DNA of 64,000 nt from Fragum whitleyi (Eukaryota > Mollusca > Bivalvia > Cardiida > Cardiidae). The notes under the pieces are model-generated. The model saw nothing but the letters and a program-made list of their open reading frames with translations, was not told where the DNA came from and did not search any database. Within the stretch, counting starts at the first letter, position 1, and each line of letters begins with the position of its first letter. The stretch is taken from positions 51,450,258-51,514,257 of the forward strand of contig OX411552.1 in assembly GCA_948146395.1 (NCBI GenBank). Reading direction: 5' to 3'. This document shows positions 22,312 through 34,415 of this stretch, one piece after another. Position numbers and translations under genes: made by a program.

Positions 22312-22360
22312 AAATGTGTTTCATAGGCACCAATGCCCCTACAATTTTTCAAAAACAGTA
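22312..22360 (+). mobile_element. Type-C element, 5'-end fragment
   Basis: 'AAATGTGTTTCATAGGCACC' then AATGCCCCTAC resembles the type-C start (ATGTGTTTGTGAAACA..AATGCCCC). The body 'CCTTTACAGATGACCTTGAAG' follows near 22460. Confidence 0.45.
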
Positions 22361-23375
22361 GTTTGGTTCACTTATTTGGAAATCAGTAGTTTAAAGATAC
22401 CTTACAGTAAGTCTTATGATAACAATTATTTTAAATAACTACTGTTTCACACCACATTTGACCTTTACAGATGACCTTGAAGTTGTTACCAATACAAAGG
22501 TCTTATCAAATGCAGATACAATTAAGAGGGGGGGTAAGGCCAGTCTAAAATCTTAATTTCTCAATGAAACCCTTTGTTGTGGGTACTCATTTGATTTGTC
22601 TTGAACAGGACAATTCCAATGAGTACCAAAAGCATAGGATTTTTACTATTACTATTGAAATTACTTGATCAAAAGTACAAAATACCCCTCTATAAGTAGC
22701 TCTAGTCACAAGATAAATATGCTTATATAATATGGGAGAATATTCCACTAACCCTTCAAATTGATTTGCCAATGTATTGGCTAATAATTGCAATCCAATA
22801 AAATAAAGAACTCTGATTGGATTGAATGGCATCACGTGGGGAAATCTATTGCACTTTTTTTCTGTATAAAATGCAATAGGTCTTTCGGGAAACCCCCGAA
22901 ATTCGATCTGCAAGTCCTGTGTTGTAGGAATTCGAATTAACCTAGTTCCCGATCATCAACGCAACATTGCTATTGAATCTATTATGAATTAATATATTTT
23001 CGAATGAATTTACGATAACAAGCATGCAGTTCTGATTCTGAGCCGACCTAAACTTAGAAAACAGTGAGTCGACGAAGACCTTCAAGCAACCCTCTCAACA
23101 AAGACCGACCACGCCGTTTTCGTTCAAAAATACAGACTAACTTAGCAGAGACAAGCTTATTTGTCATAAGTACCTCTACGAATTTTAATGTTGTCTTTTA
23201 TTTGTGTATCATTTGTTTTACTATATGACATTTCACTTTGCTAGCGAGATAAACAATACACGATCTAAAAATAGATCGTGTAATTTATACGCGCAGAAAG
23301 TAGACTTGAAGCTTTAATGTTTGGCTGAGTATTTTAATAGTTTCTTCGATCTAGATGATTGCAATTATAAGGGAC
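22361..23375. other. NSUN2 intron; no gene seen
   Basis: An open frame on the minus strand (22587-22913, 108 codons) has no recognised motif and no clean splice sites. A short hairpin ACACGATCT-A5-AGATCGTGT lies at ~23257. Confidence 0.35.
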
Positions 23376-23520
23376 GAGTGTCTTTTTCACTGCGTTTATT
23401 GGGGTATAAAGTGCAATTGCCCTAGCAAATGGCTTAATCATAACGCCCTACCGGCGTTATTTGCCATGTGCTAAGGCAATTGCACTTTATACCCCAATAA
23501 ACGCAGTGAAAAAGACATTC
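23376..23520. repeat. 145-bp foldback element
   Basis: Left arm GAGTGTCTTTTTCACTGCGT, then TTATTGGGGTATAAAGTGCA and ATTGCC. The right arm is the reverse complement almost without change, ending at GACATTC. The arms are ~60 bp around a ~25-bp centre. Confidence 0.85.
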
Positions 23521-24048
23521 ATCCATATATTATTTTCACTTGACATCAGTATCTACTAAAAGATCACAAGCAATACACATGTGAATTATGAAGATTACTG
23601 TTTACTTTTAATGTAATTGCCAATGTAAAAGTTTTCATTTCACTGAAATGAAAAACTTGAAATTGTTACCAACAGAAAGGTCTTTTCACTAGCAATATAC
23701 AAGTACAAAGACTCTTTCAGTTACTATTCAAAAGTTAAGACCACTGTTTTTAAGTTTTTAGGGCAGACAAACAGACAGGACAGAAACTAATTACTCCTCA
23801 TCATATGATGAAGGGGCATAAATAGTTGTCATTTATTTAAAAGGAAAATAAGAAGGATTTTCTTATCAAAGAAAGGAATCAATTAAAGACAAGCTTCATT
23901 GTTGTTTGCAGGCTCTTTTAAATGAGACCAGCGTAAAATCACTAAAAACAGAATAGATTTAAATGTTATGTCTTTAAGACTGTATCATCAGGGAAATGTT
24001 AATTGTAAAAATTCACTGCTCTTGTCATCAAAATAAAATTCAACCTAC
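23521..24048 (+). repeat. Intron with a type-C 3'-end fragment
   Basis: 'CATCATATGATGAAGGGGCA' then TAAATAG at ~23798-23826 is a type-C end, preceded by 'AGACAAACAGACAGGACAG'. The 'CAACAGAAAGGTCTTTTCAC' body is nearby. Otherwise unremarkable. Confidence 0.5.
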
Positions 24049-24088
24049 CTTTCACTTGGAGAGAATAGAAAAATTGCACTTCCTGGAC
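24049..24088 (-). CDS. NSUN2: NSUN2 40-nt internal exon
   Basis: A very short exon with acceptor TCTATATTGTAG and donor AAAG|GTAGGT on the minus strand. It opens with GT (completing AGT, Ser) and closes with AG, completed by the T of the next exon (Ser). The 12 whole codons read PGSAIFLFSPSE and align with human KGSIVLKYEPDS, just before the conserved CGWRGK motif. At 40 nt it is easily missed by gene predictors. Homology, both splice sites and both phases agree. Confidence 0.92.
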
Positions 24089-25208
24089 CTACAATATAGA
24101 TAGTTACATATTTTTAATAGTTAAGCTTAAAACTTGATGTTGTTGACACATAAACATTTGTCTGAAATAGTGTATAATAGCTAATATGACAGTTATTTCA
24201 GATTTCTGAATTTCCATCCGAGATGTCTGGACTTTTTGTGTAGTAGATACGGTATGTGTTTTAACATTATTGTATTTAGTGTAATTTTACAAGCTAGGTG
24301 TATTAAAGAAGCAAACCAAAACATGTATGTATCAAATATATGTGACCTTTCACACATAGGAAAAGGAGAGAGCAATTGGCCCTATGCGCAGCTGAGGTAA
24401 CTATCTAAAATCTAATCAAAACAATACGTTTTGGCTAAGTTCTAATCAGAACAATTCAAAGGTTGATAGAGCCAAAAAATAGGATCAAAAGTGGTTGTGA
24501 GCTTTTTCAAATATTTGACCTCATTTTGATCCCACTTGACCCAAATTAAAATGTCACCGAGATTTCACAAATTAAACAATTCTGACCAGTTATCAGAAAC
24601 ACTACATAAGTTTCTTTCCTGGCAAGCCTGCATAAATTTTAGTCTCATTCTGCCTGACAGATCACATGTTTCGAACAAAAATTTGGTAATCTATTAATGG
24701 CATACCAACAGCGCATTAATATATTATAACATTGCTTGAGCGACCACTGCTATCAAACAACCATTTTAACAAGATGTGTTTGTAAAAAATGAATGCCTCC
24801 AAAACAGCACAGCACAACATATTTGATCTTGAAAAATGACCTAGATATATGACCTTTACACCAACAGAAAGGTCTTGTCACAAGCAGTACTAACATGAAA
24901 TATGAAGGCTCTATGACAGTTCAAAAACAACATGCCCCAGATCTGTCGATGGATCTTTTGTTATTCAAATCTTATGCTGCGGGGACCTATTAGAATCATC
25001 TTAACAAAAGGATTCTGATGGGTTTGGATATCATGAGATTCAGTAAGACTAATGCGGCAATCTTTTTACGCTATCAAAATGACCTGTCTTATTTATCGTG
25101 AACTATTGTATTAAGTGACCATCCTCATTAGCAATTGCTTTTTGGTGATATTCTAAGTGGTGGCTTAACACAAATTTTTCTGTATTATGTAATATATTGT
25201 ATACTTAC
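24089..25208 (+). repeat. Intron with a type-C 5'-end fragment
   Basis: At 24769, 'ACAAGATGTGTTTGTAAAAA' then ATGAATGCCTCC starts a type-C copy. Its body (CCAACAGAAAGGTCTTGTCA) runs to about 24970 without a clear end. Confidence 0.5.
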
Positions 25209-25347
25209 TTAAGAAATGTATATCAGCTTGAGCTCTCTCACTGAATTTAAATATAAAAGGATTTTCTTGACTAAGAAGTGTGATCACATCTGCCTTGGTT
25301 AAGTGTACTCTCCGTCCAATAATTTTACGATGGATTGCCAGCATACC
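25209..25347 (-). CDS. NSUN2: NSUN2 internal exon, C-terminal PUA-like domain
   Basis: This 139 nt minus-strand exon has acceptor TTATTTCTAG and donor A|GTAAGT. It carries 46 whole codons, GMLAIHRKIIGRRVHL... to ...ADIHFL, plus one A that is completed by GT of the next exon (Ser). It aligns with the human segment GIYTLYPFINSRIITVS...VKILLTQENPFF. The LLSQENPF motif is the strongest single identity with vertebrate NSUN2 in this window. The exon is isolated in a 13.7 kb and a 1.1 kb intron. Confidence 0.93.
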
Positions 25348-26900
25348 CTAGAAATAAGATGATTTATTTCTCAAAACGACAAACCCACATTTTCAATAAC
25401 AAACAACAATTAGGGATATATTTCAAGCACACATGAATAGAATAAACATTTGAATGACCAGATGAAAATAGACTTAACTCCAAAAGAAACATCCAAACTA
25501 TATTTCCTCATAATAACTTAACCATTTATGACTTTACTGTGTATCTTATTTCAATACCTGTCAAAAAGGACTTTCTATTCTAGACTGATCTTTCGACTCT
25601 TAGGTTCCCTGTTTCTTTCCGAAAGAAACCAACTTTTAAACTTGTCCCCTAACCTTGCCGCCTCTGATGCACAAAGGTTTGTTAAAAAATTCAAATGTGC
25701 ATCAAAAGACATTTTAGCACCAAGCAATAAACCATTTAAAAAGCTTTAAATGTTTGCTCAAGTAAATGTTACGTAAGAACATATTCAGCCAAAATTGGAT
25801 CTATGGAGCCAAGCCCTGAAAAGTAAGCATTGTGATATCAAACTATTCCTGAAACTTGAAGTATGTTTTTTTTTGATTGAATGTCAAAGACAGGCGCAAC
25901 TAACCATGTGTTTTAGTATTTGCTTGTTACTGCAAAGACAAGATACCAACATGTCACATTGTTGTTCTACATTAGTGGACATTCTGTTAATCATTAGCAC
26001 ACTAACGATTAACAAATCTGGTTGACATAATGTATCCTGTAAACACTAAAAATAGCTTCTTAATAAGTCATTTTTAATAGGAAAATGAAGCTTTAAAAGC
26101 CTGCTTGATAATTGCCAATTCTATTGTAAACTGTAAATCGTCCTTAAGCATTAATTTCCAAGGTTTATCCTCTTTCAGGCCACTTTCACTATAATCATAG
26201 GATGAATGCTTACCCACCCACTCTCCGACCATGCAATGTGAGTGGGTTACCAATGCTCTACCAGACAAAATGAACAGCTTTTTAAAATCAATTGATTGTG
26301 TGGGCATTGCAGTAGAGCTCATTTGTGAAATGGGTACATTTATCCATTCTGGAATAACTATTTTCATCAGTGTGAACTTTTTTTTGCGGTAATGATAAGC
26401 AAGGCTTATCTGTTGAACAACGGTCTTTGGTAGCATCATTATTTCATCCCACACCTGCGGCTAAATGGTTGTTCTACCAAACGTTGCAAAGAAAAATTAA
26501 AATTCATATAAAGGTTTTTAATAGTTTCAATTGATTTTGTGGACATTTCTAAGGAGTTAAGTACATAATTAAAATAAAGAAGTATTATTTTGGTTCTGTG
26601 ATTTTAAAATATATCTAAAAGCAAAAGGGTATTATTTTCTTTGTGAGTAAAACAATCTATTTAACCACTCTAAGGGACAAGCTATTCTAAACCTCATTTA
26701 GTTAAAGGAAGGCTTGCGAGATATTTTTTTGACTCTGTTAAGATTTGCAGTGTATGCAGATGGTCAAGTGATGAGGATCTTTCTGTGTGAGATTCATGAA
26801 AATCCATCCATAATTGAAGGAAGAGTTGTGTTATCAAGAACTGGACATACAGACTGACAGACGGAGAAAAATGACACAACTGATTTGCTCATGATAGACA
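25348..26900. other. NSUN2 intron; one unexplained 126-codon frame
   Basis: A minus-strand open frame at 26074-26454 (MWDEIMMLPKTVV...) is the longest in the window that no repeat explains. I recognise no domain and see no matching splice sites or second copy. The rest shows no features. Confidence 0.2.
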
Positions 26901-27015
26901 TATTTTCTATCTTATCACCACATTCATTTTGTAGACTGATAAAGGTCCACCAAAGGATCACTTTTTTGATTGATATTCATCAATTAGATTCTGAGAAAAT
27001 GATTTTCAAAGTTTC
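26901..27015 (+). mobile_element. Type-B body fragment
   Basis: 'GTAGACTGATAAAGGTCCAC', 'AGGATCA', 'GATTCTGAGAAAATGATTTT' and 'CAAAGTTTCCACTTTATAAC' are type-B body phrases, without ends. Confidence 0.55.
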
Positions 27016-27285
27016 CACTTTATAACATGTCATGAAAAGCACACTATTTAGCACATTTGTGTAGCCTCAAAACGATATTGTTCTCGTGTATTTGTTTTGT
27101 AGGTCATGAAAGTTACTGGACATTCTTGTCAATGTGTACAAAAGACACAATGACAGAAAAACTACACATAAGCTTTGATTTATAGATGTTCCATATATTT
27201 CCTACTCATGTTGTATTCATAAACATGTAGTCAAATCATTTCTTATTTCGCTCCTGTGTAAGTAAAGCACCATTTCATGTAATTC
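27016..27285. other. NSUN2 intron; nothing recognised
   Basis: AT-rich DNA with no repeat end or frame. Confidence 0.3.
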
Positions 27286-28852
27286 CTATGATATGGCATG
27301 AACCTTCCCATTTTCAACAGAGTTCATTCTTGTGACCTGGCAAAAATTTTGATCAAGTTTCATGAAGATTGGATTATATTTGTGGCGTTTGGAGCTCTTA
27401 CGAGAAAATTGTCATTAAGGCCCCTTTTCCAGTGATATGGGACGGATACTTCCCATTTTCAAAATGAGTTCATCCTCATGACCTAACAAACATTCTGACA
27501 AAGTTTCATTATGATTGGACCATATTTGTGGCTTCTATAGAGGAAACAAATAAATTGTCATTAAGACCCCTTTTCCCATGATATGGCACGGATCCTTCCC
27601 ATTTTCAATAGACTTCATCCTCAGGACCTAACAAACATTCTGACCAAGTTTCATGAAGATTGGACCATATTTGTGGCTTCTAGAGTGTAAACAAGAAATT
27701 TGTCATTAAGGCTCCTTTTCCCGTGATATGGCATAGATCCTTTCCATTTGAGCAATTTTCATAAGGATCCAACCAAGGAATATTTCTGCCAAGTTTGGTT
27801 GATTTAAACCCATAAGTTTATGAGGAGATGTCGTTTAAAGGATTTCTTGACAAAATTGTCATTAAGGGACCTTTTGCCGTGATATGGCACTGATCCTTCC
27901 AATTTTCAATAGACTTCATCCTCATGACCTAACAAACATTCTGACCAGGTTTCATGAAGATTGGACCATATTTGTGGCTTCTAGAGTGTAAACAAGAAAT
28001 TTGTCATTAAGACCCCTTTTCCTTGTGATATGGCATAGATCCTTTCCATTTGAGCAATTTTCATAAGGGACCACCCAAGGAACATTTCTGCCAAGTTTGG
28101 TTGATTTTGACCCATAAGTTTAGGAGGAGATGTCGTTTTAAGAAATTCTCGACAAAATTGTCATTTAGGCCCCTTTTGCCGTGATATGGCACAGATCCTT
28201 CCCATTTTCAATAGACTTCATTCTCATGACCTAACAAACATTCTGACCCAGTTTCATGAAGATTGGACCATATTTGTGGCTTCTAGAGTGCTAACAAGAA
28301 ATTTGTCATTAAGACCCCTTTTCCCTCGATATGGCACGGATCCTTTCCATTTGAGCAATTTTCATAAGGGACCACCCAAGGAATATTTCTGCCAAGTTTG
28401 GTTGATTTTGACCCATAAGTTTAGGAGGAGATGTCGTTTAAAGAAATTCTCGACAAAATTGTCATTAAGGCCCCTTTTGCCGTGATATGGCACGGATCCT
28501 TCCCATTTTCAATAGACTTCATCCTCATGACCTAACAAACATTCTGACCAAGTTTCATGAAGATTGGACCATATTTGTGGCTTCTAGAAAGTAAACAAGA
28601 AATTTGTCATTAAGGCCCCTTTTCCCGTGATATGGCATAGATCCTTTCCATTTGAGCAATTTTCATAAGGGACCACCCAAGGAATATTTCTGCCAAGTTT
28701 GGTTGATTTTGACCCATTAGTTTAGGAGGAGATGTTGTTTAAAGAAAAAGTTGATGCTGTGACGGACAGATGGACAGATGAACAGAGGGACGCCGGACAA
28801 TGATCGATCACAATAGCTCCCTTGAGCACTTTGTGCTCAGGTGAGCTAAAAA
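27286..28852 (+). mobile_element. Type-A element with ~304-bp higher-order units, 5' end lost
   Basis: Two alternating subunits ('CATCCTCATGACCTAACAAA...GATTGGACCATATTTGTGGC' and 'GACCACCCAAGGAATATTTC...GGTTGATTTTGACCCAT') form a ~304-bp block repeating at about 27608, 27909, 28214 and 28518. It ends with a 'GACGGACAGATGGACAGATG' tract and CTTGAGCACTTTGTGCTCAG, then GTGAGCTAAAAA. Frames over it are repeat translations. Confidence 0.75.
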
Positions 28853-28991
28853 GAGAAAGTCAAACACAGAATAATTTTTGTTATTTGATTCAAAAGGTAA
28901 GCTACTGCACAACCAAAAATGGCCAATTATTGATGACACTTTATAAATACTTTTTGAATGGAAAGGATGGCAAAAGGATGACAATTAAAAT

Positions 28992-29708
28992 AACTAGAAG
29001 TGTCGCAGAGCGGACTAATACCCCCCACAAGCACTTTGTCAGAATACAAGTGCTATTAGTGCAGGATGTGTTTGTAACAAAAATTGAGAACATATGCACC
29101 GTTTACCTGAAGTTTCATGATTCTAGGTCGCTTGGTTTTTGAGTTAGAGTCCAGAAATGAAAATTAAACAAAAATTGACTGTGACCTTGACCTTTGACAT
29201 ATATGACCCAAAAACAATAGGGCACTTCCTTCGATCATAAACAACATTTCCATAAAGTTTCATGCTTGTAGGTCACTTGGTTCTCAAGTTAGAGTCCGGA
29301 AATGAAAAATAAACAAAAATTGACTGTGACCTTGACCTTTGACCTATGTAACCCAAAAACAATAGGGCACTTCTTTGGGTCATAAGGAACATTTGTATAA
29401 AGTTTCATGATTGTGGGCCACTTGGTTCTTGAGTTAGAGTCCGGAAATGAAAATTGAACAAAGGCTGACTGTGACCTTGACCTTTGACCTATGTGACCCC
29501 AAAACAATAGGGCATTTTCTTGGGTCATAAGGAACATTTGTATAAAGTTTCATGATTGTAGGTCATTTGGTTCTTGAGTTAGAGTCTGGAAACAAAAAGG
29601 TCTACGGACGGACGGACAGACGGATTGACGGACGGATGGACAGACAGACAGACATGGTGAAACCAATATACCCCCCTCTACTTCGTAGGTGGGGGGGGGT
29701 ATAATAAA
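28992..29708 (+). mobile_element. Type-E element, full length (~0.7 kb)
   Basis: Starts ACTAGAAGTGTCGCAGAGCG, then GACTAATACCCCCCAC. It has four ~145-bp units with 'AAAGTTTCATGATTGTAGGT' and 'TGACTGTGACCTTGACCTTT'. The tract is GGACGGACGGACAGACGG. It ends ATATACCCCCCTCTACTTCG, then TAGGTGGGGGGGGGTATAATAA. The 5' word ATACCCCC is complementary to the 3' GGGGGTAT. Confidence 0.75.
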
Positions 29709-29894
29709 ATTTAAAACAAGAGGACCATCATGGTCCTAGATTGCTGACCTGAGTCTCTTTGACCCCTGGGACATCACATCAATTAAATAGGCAGATGTCA
29801 ACAAGGAGATAAATTCTAAATAAGATCAATACCATGGAATGTTTTCAGCCAAGAGCAAGACAGAAATGCCTTTTCGCTCTATGATTCTATGTAA

Positions 29895-31767
29895 ACAAGA
29901 GGGCCGTTGGCCCTGGGTCGCTCACCTGAGAAAAAAGCTTCATTACCTAGGTATGTCCATGCAACCACAGAAAAAGAGATTTTCACTTATTCAATCAGAT
30001 AACATTTGAAATAATCCTTCCCCCCTCTGCTCCTCCCCTGGTCATTATTTATTTAAGCTTTTTTCATAAAAGGTCTGTGATCAGCTAATCTATGCCAGAT
30101 ATACAGGCTGAGTCTGAGACTTTTTAAGTTTTCTTAAATGAGTTGATCAATCCATGTCAAATATAAAGGCTGTAGGGACTCAAAATTCTCAACAAAGCAC
30201 CCCCCTCCCCCAAAATGCTCTGCACCTGGTGAATCTACAGTCATGATTTTAGCTAATTCAATTAATGTCCATAATTATGCTGATCATCCATACCAATTTT
30301 CAAGTCTGTAGGACTCCTGGTTCATTAGAAGAAGTTTAAAGATTTCAAAAATGATCCAAAGTACTACCCCCTCCCCAAGACACTCAGCACCTGGTGACCC
30401 TACATTCATGATTTAAGCTATTTTATTTTAGATCCATATGCTTATCATCCATGCCAATATTGAAGTCTGTAGGGCTCCTGGTTTTTTAGAAGATGAAGGT
30501 TAAAGTTACAAAATTTTCACAAAAGTACTCCCCCCTCCCCCCTGTTGCTCCGCACCTGGTGGCATTACAGTCATGATTTTAGCTATTTTTCTTAAGGTCT
30601 TTGAACTGATCCTCCATGCCAATTTTCAAGTCTGTAGGACTTGTGGTTCAGAAGAAGAAGAAGGTTAAAGTAACAAAATTTTCACAAAAGTACTACCCTC
30701 TCCCCCCTGGTGCTCCGCACCTGGTGGCATTACAGTCATGATTTTAGCTATTTTTCTTAAGGTCTATGAGCTGATCCTCCATGCCAATTTTCAAGTCTGT
30801 AGGACTTGTGGTTCAGAAGAAGAAGAAGGTTAAAGTAACAAAATTTTCACAAAAGTACTACCCTCTCCCCCCTGGTGCTCCGCACCTGGTGGCATTACAG
30901 TCATGATTTTAGCTATTTTTCTTAAGTTCTAAGAGCTGATCCTCCATGCCAATTTTCAAGTCTGTAGGGCTTGTGGTTCAGAAGAAGAAGAAGGTTAAAG
31001 ATTACAAAATTTTCACGAAAGTACTACCCTCTCCCCCCTGGTGCTCCGCACCTGGTGAATCTACAGTCATGATTTTAGCTATTTATATAAAGGTCCATAT
31101 GCTGATCATCCATGCCAATATTCAAATCTGTCAGGCTCCTGGTTCAAAAGAAGAAGAAGGTTAAAGATTACAAAATTTTCACAAAAGTACTACCCCCTCC
31201 CCCCTGGTGCTCCGCACCTGGCAGCCCAAAAGATATGATTTTAGCTATTTTTATTAAGGTCTATGAGCTGATCATCCATGACAATTTTCAAGTCTGTAGG
31301 GCTCCTGGTTCCGAAGAAGAAGAGGCCTAAAGATTACAAAATTTACCCAGAGTACTACCCCCTCCCCCCTGGTGCTCCGCACCTGGTGGCCCAAAAGATA
31401 TGATTTTAGCTATTTTTATTCAGGTCTATGAACTGATCATCCATGCCAAGTTTTAAGTCTGTAGGACTACTGGTTGTGAAGAAGAAGAATTTTAAAGATT
31501 TTCTTAAAATTTCACCTTTTGTTGCCATAGCAACCAGAGTTTTTCATGGATTTCAATTCTTTTAGCTATTTTTGAAGGGGACCACCTAAGCAACATTTCT
31601 GTAAAATTTGGTGTTAATTGGCCCAGTAGTTTAGGAGGAGATGTCGTTTAAAGAAATTGTTGACGGACGCCGGACGACGGACGACGACCGACGACCGACG
31701 GACGGACGCCGGAGGAAAGGTGATCACATTAGCTCACATGAGCACTTCGTGCTCAGGTGAGCTAAAA
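29895..31767 (+). mobile_element. Type-A element, complete (~1.87 kb), 165-bp tandem body
   Basis: Start ACAAGAGGGCCGTTGGCCCT, then GGGTCGCTCACCTGAG. About nine units of ~165 bp follow ('TTTTCAAGTCTGTAGG', 'CCCCCTGGTGCTCCGCACC'). The period is exactly 165 between 30611, 30776 and 30941, where units are nearly identical. The end reads TAGCTCACATGAGCACTTCG, then TGCTCAGGTGAGCTAAAA. It is inserted in the A-run of 'TCTATGTAAAAAGGGTTG' of an older copy. Confidence 0.85.
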
Positions 31768-32286
31768 AGGGTTGCACCCGGGTAGAGCCCAAATGTGACC
31801 CCATGGTCTTGATATGAACAAACTTAGTTGAGGTCAAGTTTGTCAATTAGACAAACTAAATATGAAAGCTGTCTGTCTTCTGGTTTCAGAGAAGAAGATT
31901 TTTTAAGGTTTTCCTATTTTCAACCATCATGCTCAGATGAGCTAAAAGGGATGTGCCCAGGTCGAGCCCAAATATGACCCCAGGGTCATAATATGAACAA
32001 ACTTGGTAGGGGCCCACTAGGTGATGCTACACACCAAATATTTAAGCAGTCTGCCATCTGGTTACAGAGAAGAAGATTTTTAAAGATTTTCGCTCTTTGA
32101 TTCTATGTAGAAAAGGTTGGGCCCGGGCAAAGCCCAAATATCACCCCAGGGTCTATATAATCAAACTTGGTAGAGGTCCACTAGATGATAATACTAACCA
32201 AATATGAAAGCTGCCTCCCTTCTGGTTTCAGAGAAGAAGATTTTTGAAGATTTTCATTTTTTACCCTTTGTGCTCTGAAGAGCTAA

Positions 32287-33201
32287 ACAAGAGGACCATG
32301 ATGGTCCTATATCGCTCACCTTCGTCTCTTTGACTTCTCCCTTAGCAAAATTAAATACTTGAAAGATCATTAAAATTAATGATCATTAAATTTTTCAAGA
32401 AACATAACTCTATTTCTATGATCGCTGCATAAATTTCTATCCTTTTCTAAACGAGTTTCATGTGACCTGGCCAACATTATGACCAAGTTTCATAAAGATT
32501 GGGCAAAATTTGTGGCCTCTAAAAAGAAAATAGTCATTTAAGCCCCTTTTCCCATGATATGACATGGATCTATCCAATTTTAAATAGGGTTAATCCTTGT
32601 GACCTAACCATTATGCTGATCATGTTTCATGAAAATTGAATTGTATTTGTAGCTTCTAGAGCGTAAACAAGAAAATTGTCATTAAGGCCCCTTTTCCCGT
32701 AATATGGCACGGATCCTTCCCATCTTTTATAGGGTTAATCCTTGTGACCTGGCCAACATTCTGACCAAGTTTCATGAAGATTGGGCCATATTTGAAGCCT
32801 CTAGAGTGTAAACAAAAAAAATTGTCATTAAGGCCCCTTTTCCCGTGATATAACACAGATCCATCCTATTTTCGATAGGGATCATCCTTGTGGCTTGGCC
32901 AACCTTCTGACCAAATTTCATAAAGATTGGGCCATATTTGTGGCCTCTAGAGTGTAAACAAGAAAATTGTCATTATGGCCCCTTTTCCCGTGAAATGGCA
33001 AGGATCCTTCCCATTTTCAATAGGGTTCATCCTTGTGACCTGGCCAACATTCTGACCAAGTTTCATGAAGATTGGGCCATATTTGTGGCCTCTAGAGTGT
33101 AAACACTAAGATTGTTGACGCCGGACGACACACTACGCACGACGGACATTCAATGATCACAAAAGCTCACCTTGAGCACGATGTGCTCAGGTGAGCTAAA
33201 A
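32287..33201 (+). mobile_element. Type-A element, complete (~0.9 kb), nested
   Basis: Start ACAAGAGGACCATGATGGTC, then CTATATCGCTCACCT. Five ~150-bp units with 'CCAAGTTTCATGAAGATTGG' and 'GGCCCCTTTTCCCGTGATAT'. End GCTCACCTTGAGCACGATGT, then GCTCAGGTGAGCTAAAA. The host copy continues on both sides. Confidence 0.85.
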
Positions 33202-34415
33202 AGATGCGCAAGGGCAAAGCCCAAATGTGACCCCAGGGTCTTAATATGAACAAACTTGGTAGAATTTAACTAGGTGATGCTTCATACCAAATATGAAAGC
33301 TGTCTGCCATCTGATTTCAGGAAAGAAGATTATTTAAGATTTTCGCTCTTTGATTCTACTTAAAAAGGGTTGTGCCCAGGTCCAGCATTTATATGACCCC
33401 AGGGTCTTGATATGAACAAACTTGGTAGAGGTCTACTAGATGATACTAAATACCAAATATGAAAGCTGTCTGCCTTCTGGTTTCAGAGGAGAAGATTTTT
33501 AAAGATTTTCATATTTTCACCCGTTTTGTTAAGGGTAAAGGGAAAGTTAAGGGTGGATTTCATTTATTTGCACAACTTTGGTAGAGCTTGACCCAAGGAA
33601 CATCCCTGCCAAGTTTCAACATGATTGGCATCCATTTAGGAAAAGAAGATGTTTAAAGAAATTGTGGACGAAGGACAGCACACAACTAACGACAGACGAC
33701 GGACATTGCACGATCACAATAGATTATCTTGAGCACTTCATGCTCAGGTGAGCTAAAAAGGGTGGCACCCAGGTGGAGCCCAATTATGACCCCAGGGTCT
33801 TGATATGAAGATATTTGGTATAGGTCCACTAGATGATGCTACATACCAAATATGAAAGCTGTCTGCCTTCTGGTTTCAGAGAAGAAGATTTTTGAAGATT
33901 TACCTATTTTCACCCTCACCCTTTTTGTTGAGGATAAAGGAACAACTCTGGTAGAGCTTGACCCAAGAAACAACCCTGCCAAGTTTCATCAAGATTGGCC
34001 AACCAGTATAGGAGGAGAAGATGTTTAAAGAAATTTTGGATGATGCATGACTGACAACGCACATTGGTTGATCACAATAGCTCACCTTGAGCAATCCAAA
34101 TTTCATGAACAACTGTAGTGGAGGGTCATCCAAGAAACATTCGGGTAAAGTTTCATTGAAATCAGCCCAATGGTTCAGGAGAAGATGTTGTTCAAAGATT
34201 TTGGGCTCAAAATAAGCCCTGCCCTGCCACAGCCATATTTTGGGGTCAATCCAAATTTTTGAACAACTTTAAAAGAGGCTCACCCAAGGAACATTCCCTG
34301 CAAGTTTCATCAAAATCCACCCACTGGTTTAGAAGGAGGAGATGTTTAAAGAAAGGTGTATGCAAGGTCGCACACACACACACGAAAGACACTCTGCCAT
34401 GACAATAGCTCGCTG

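Larger units (their letters stand above)
29716..34415 (+). mobile_element. Nested cluster of type-A elements
   Basis: An outer type-A copy starts at 29716 (ACAAGAGGACCATCATGGTC). It is broken at 29894 by one complete type-A element, resumes at 31768 ('AGGGTTGCACCCGGG'), is broken again at 32287-33201, and resumes at 33202. Further A-type tails end near 33755. Sequence from ~34085 on is of hybrid A/B body type and ends near 34415 in a decayed 'TAGCTCGCTGACCATTGGCAG'. Confidence 0.65.

Noticed and set aside
22587..22913. A 108-codon gene on the minus strand
   Set aside because: No recognised motif, unusual composition and no supporting splice signals near NSUN2 phase.
30946..31330. Two 72-codon frames with similar sequence
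   Set aside because: They are consecutive 165-bp type-A units read in one frame.
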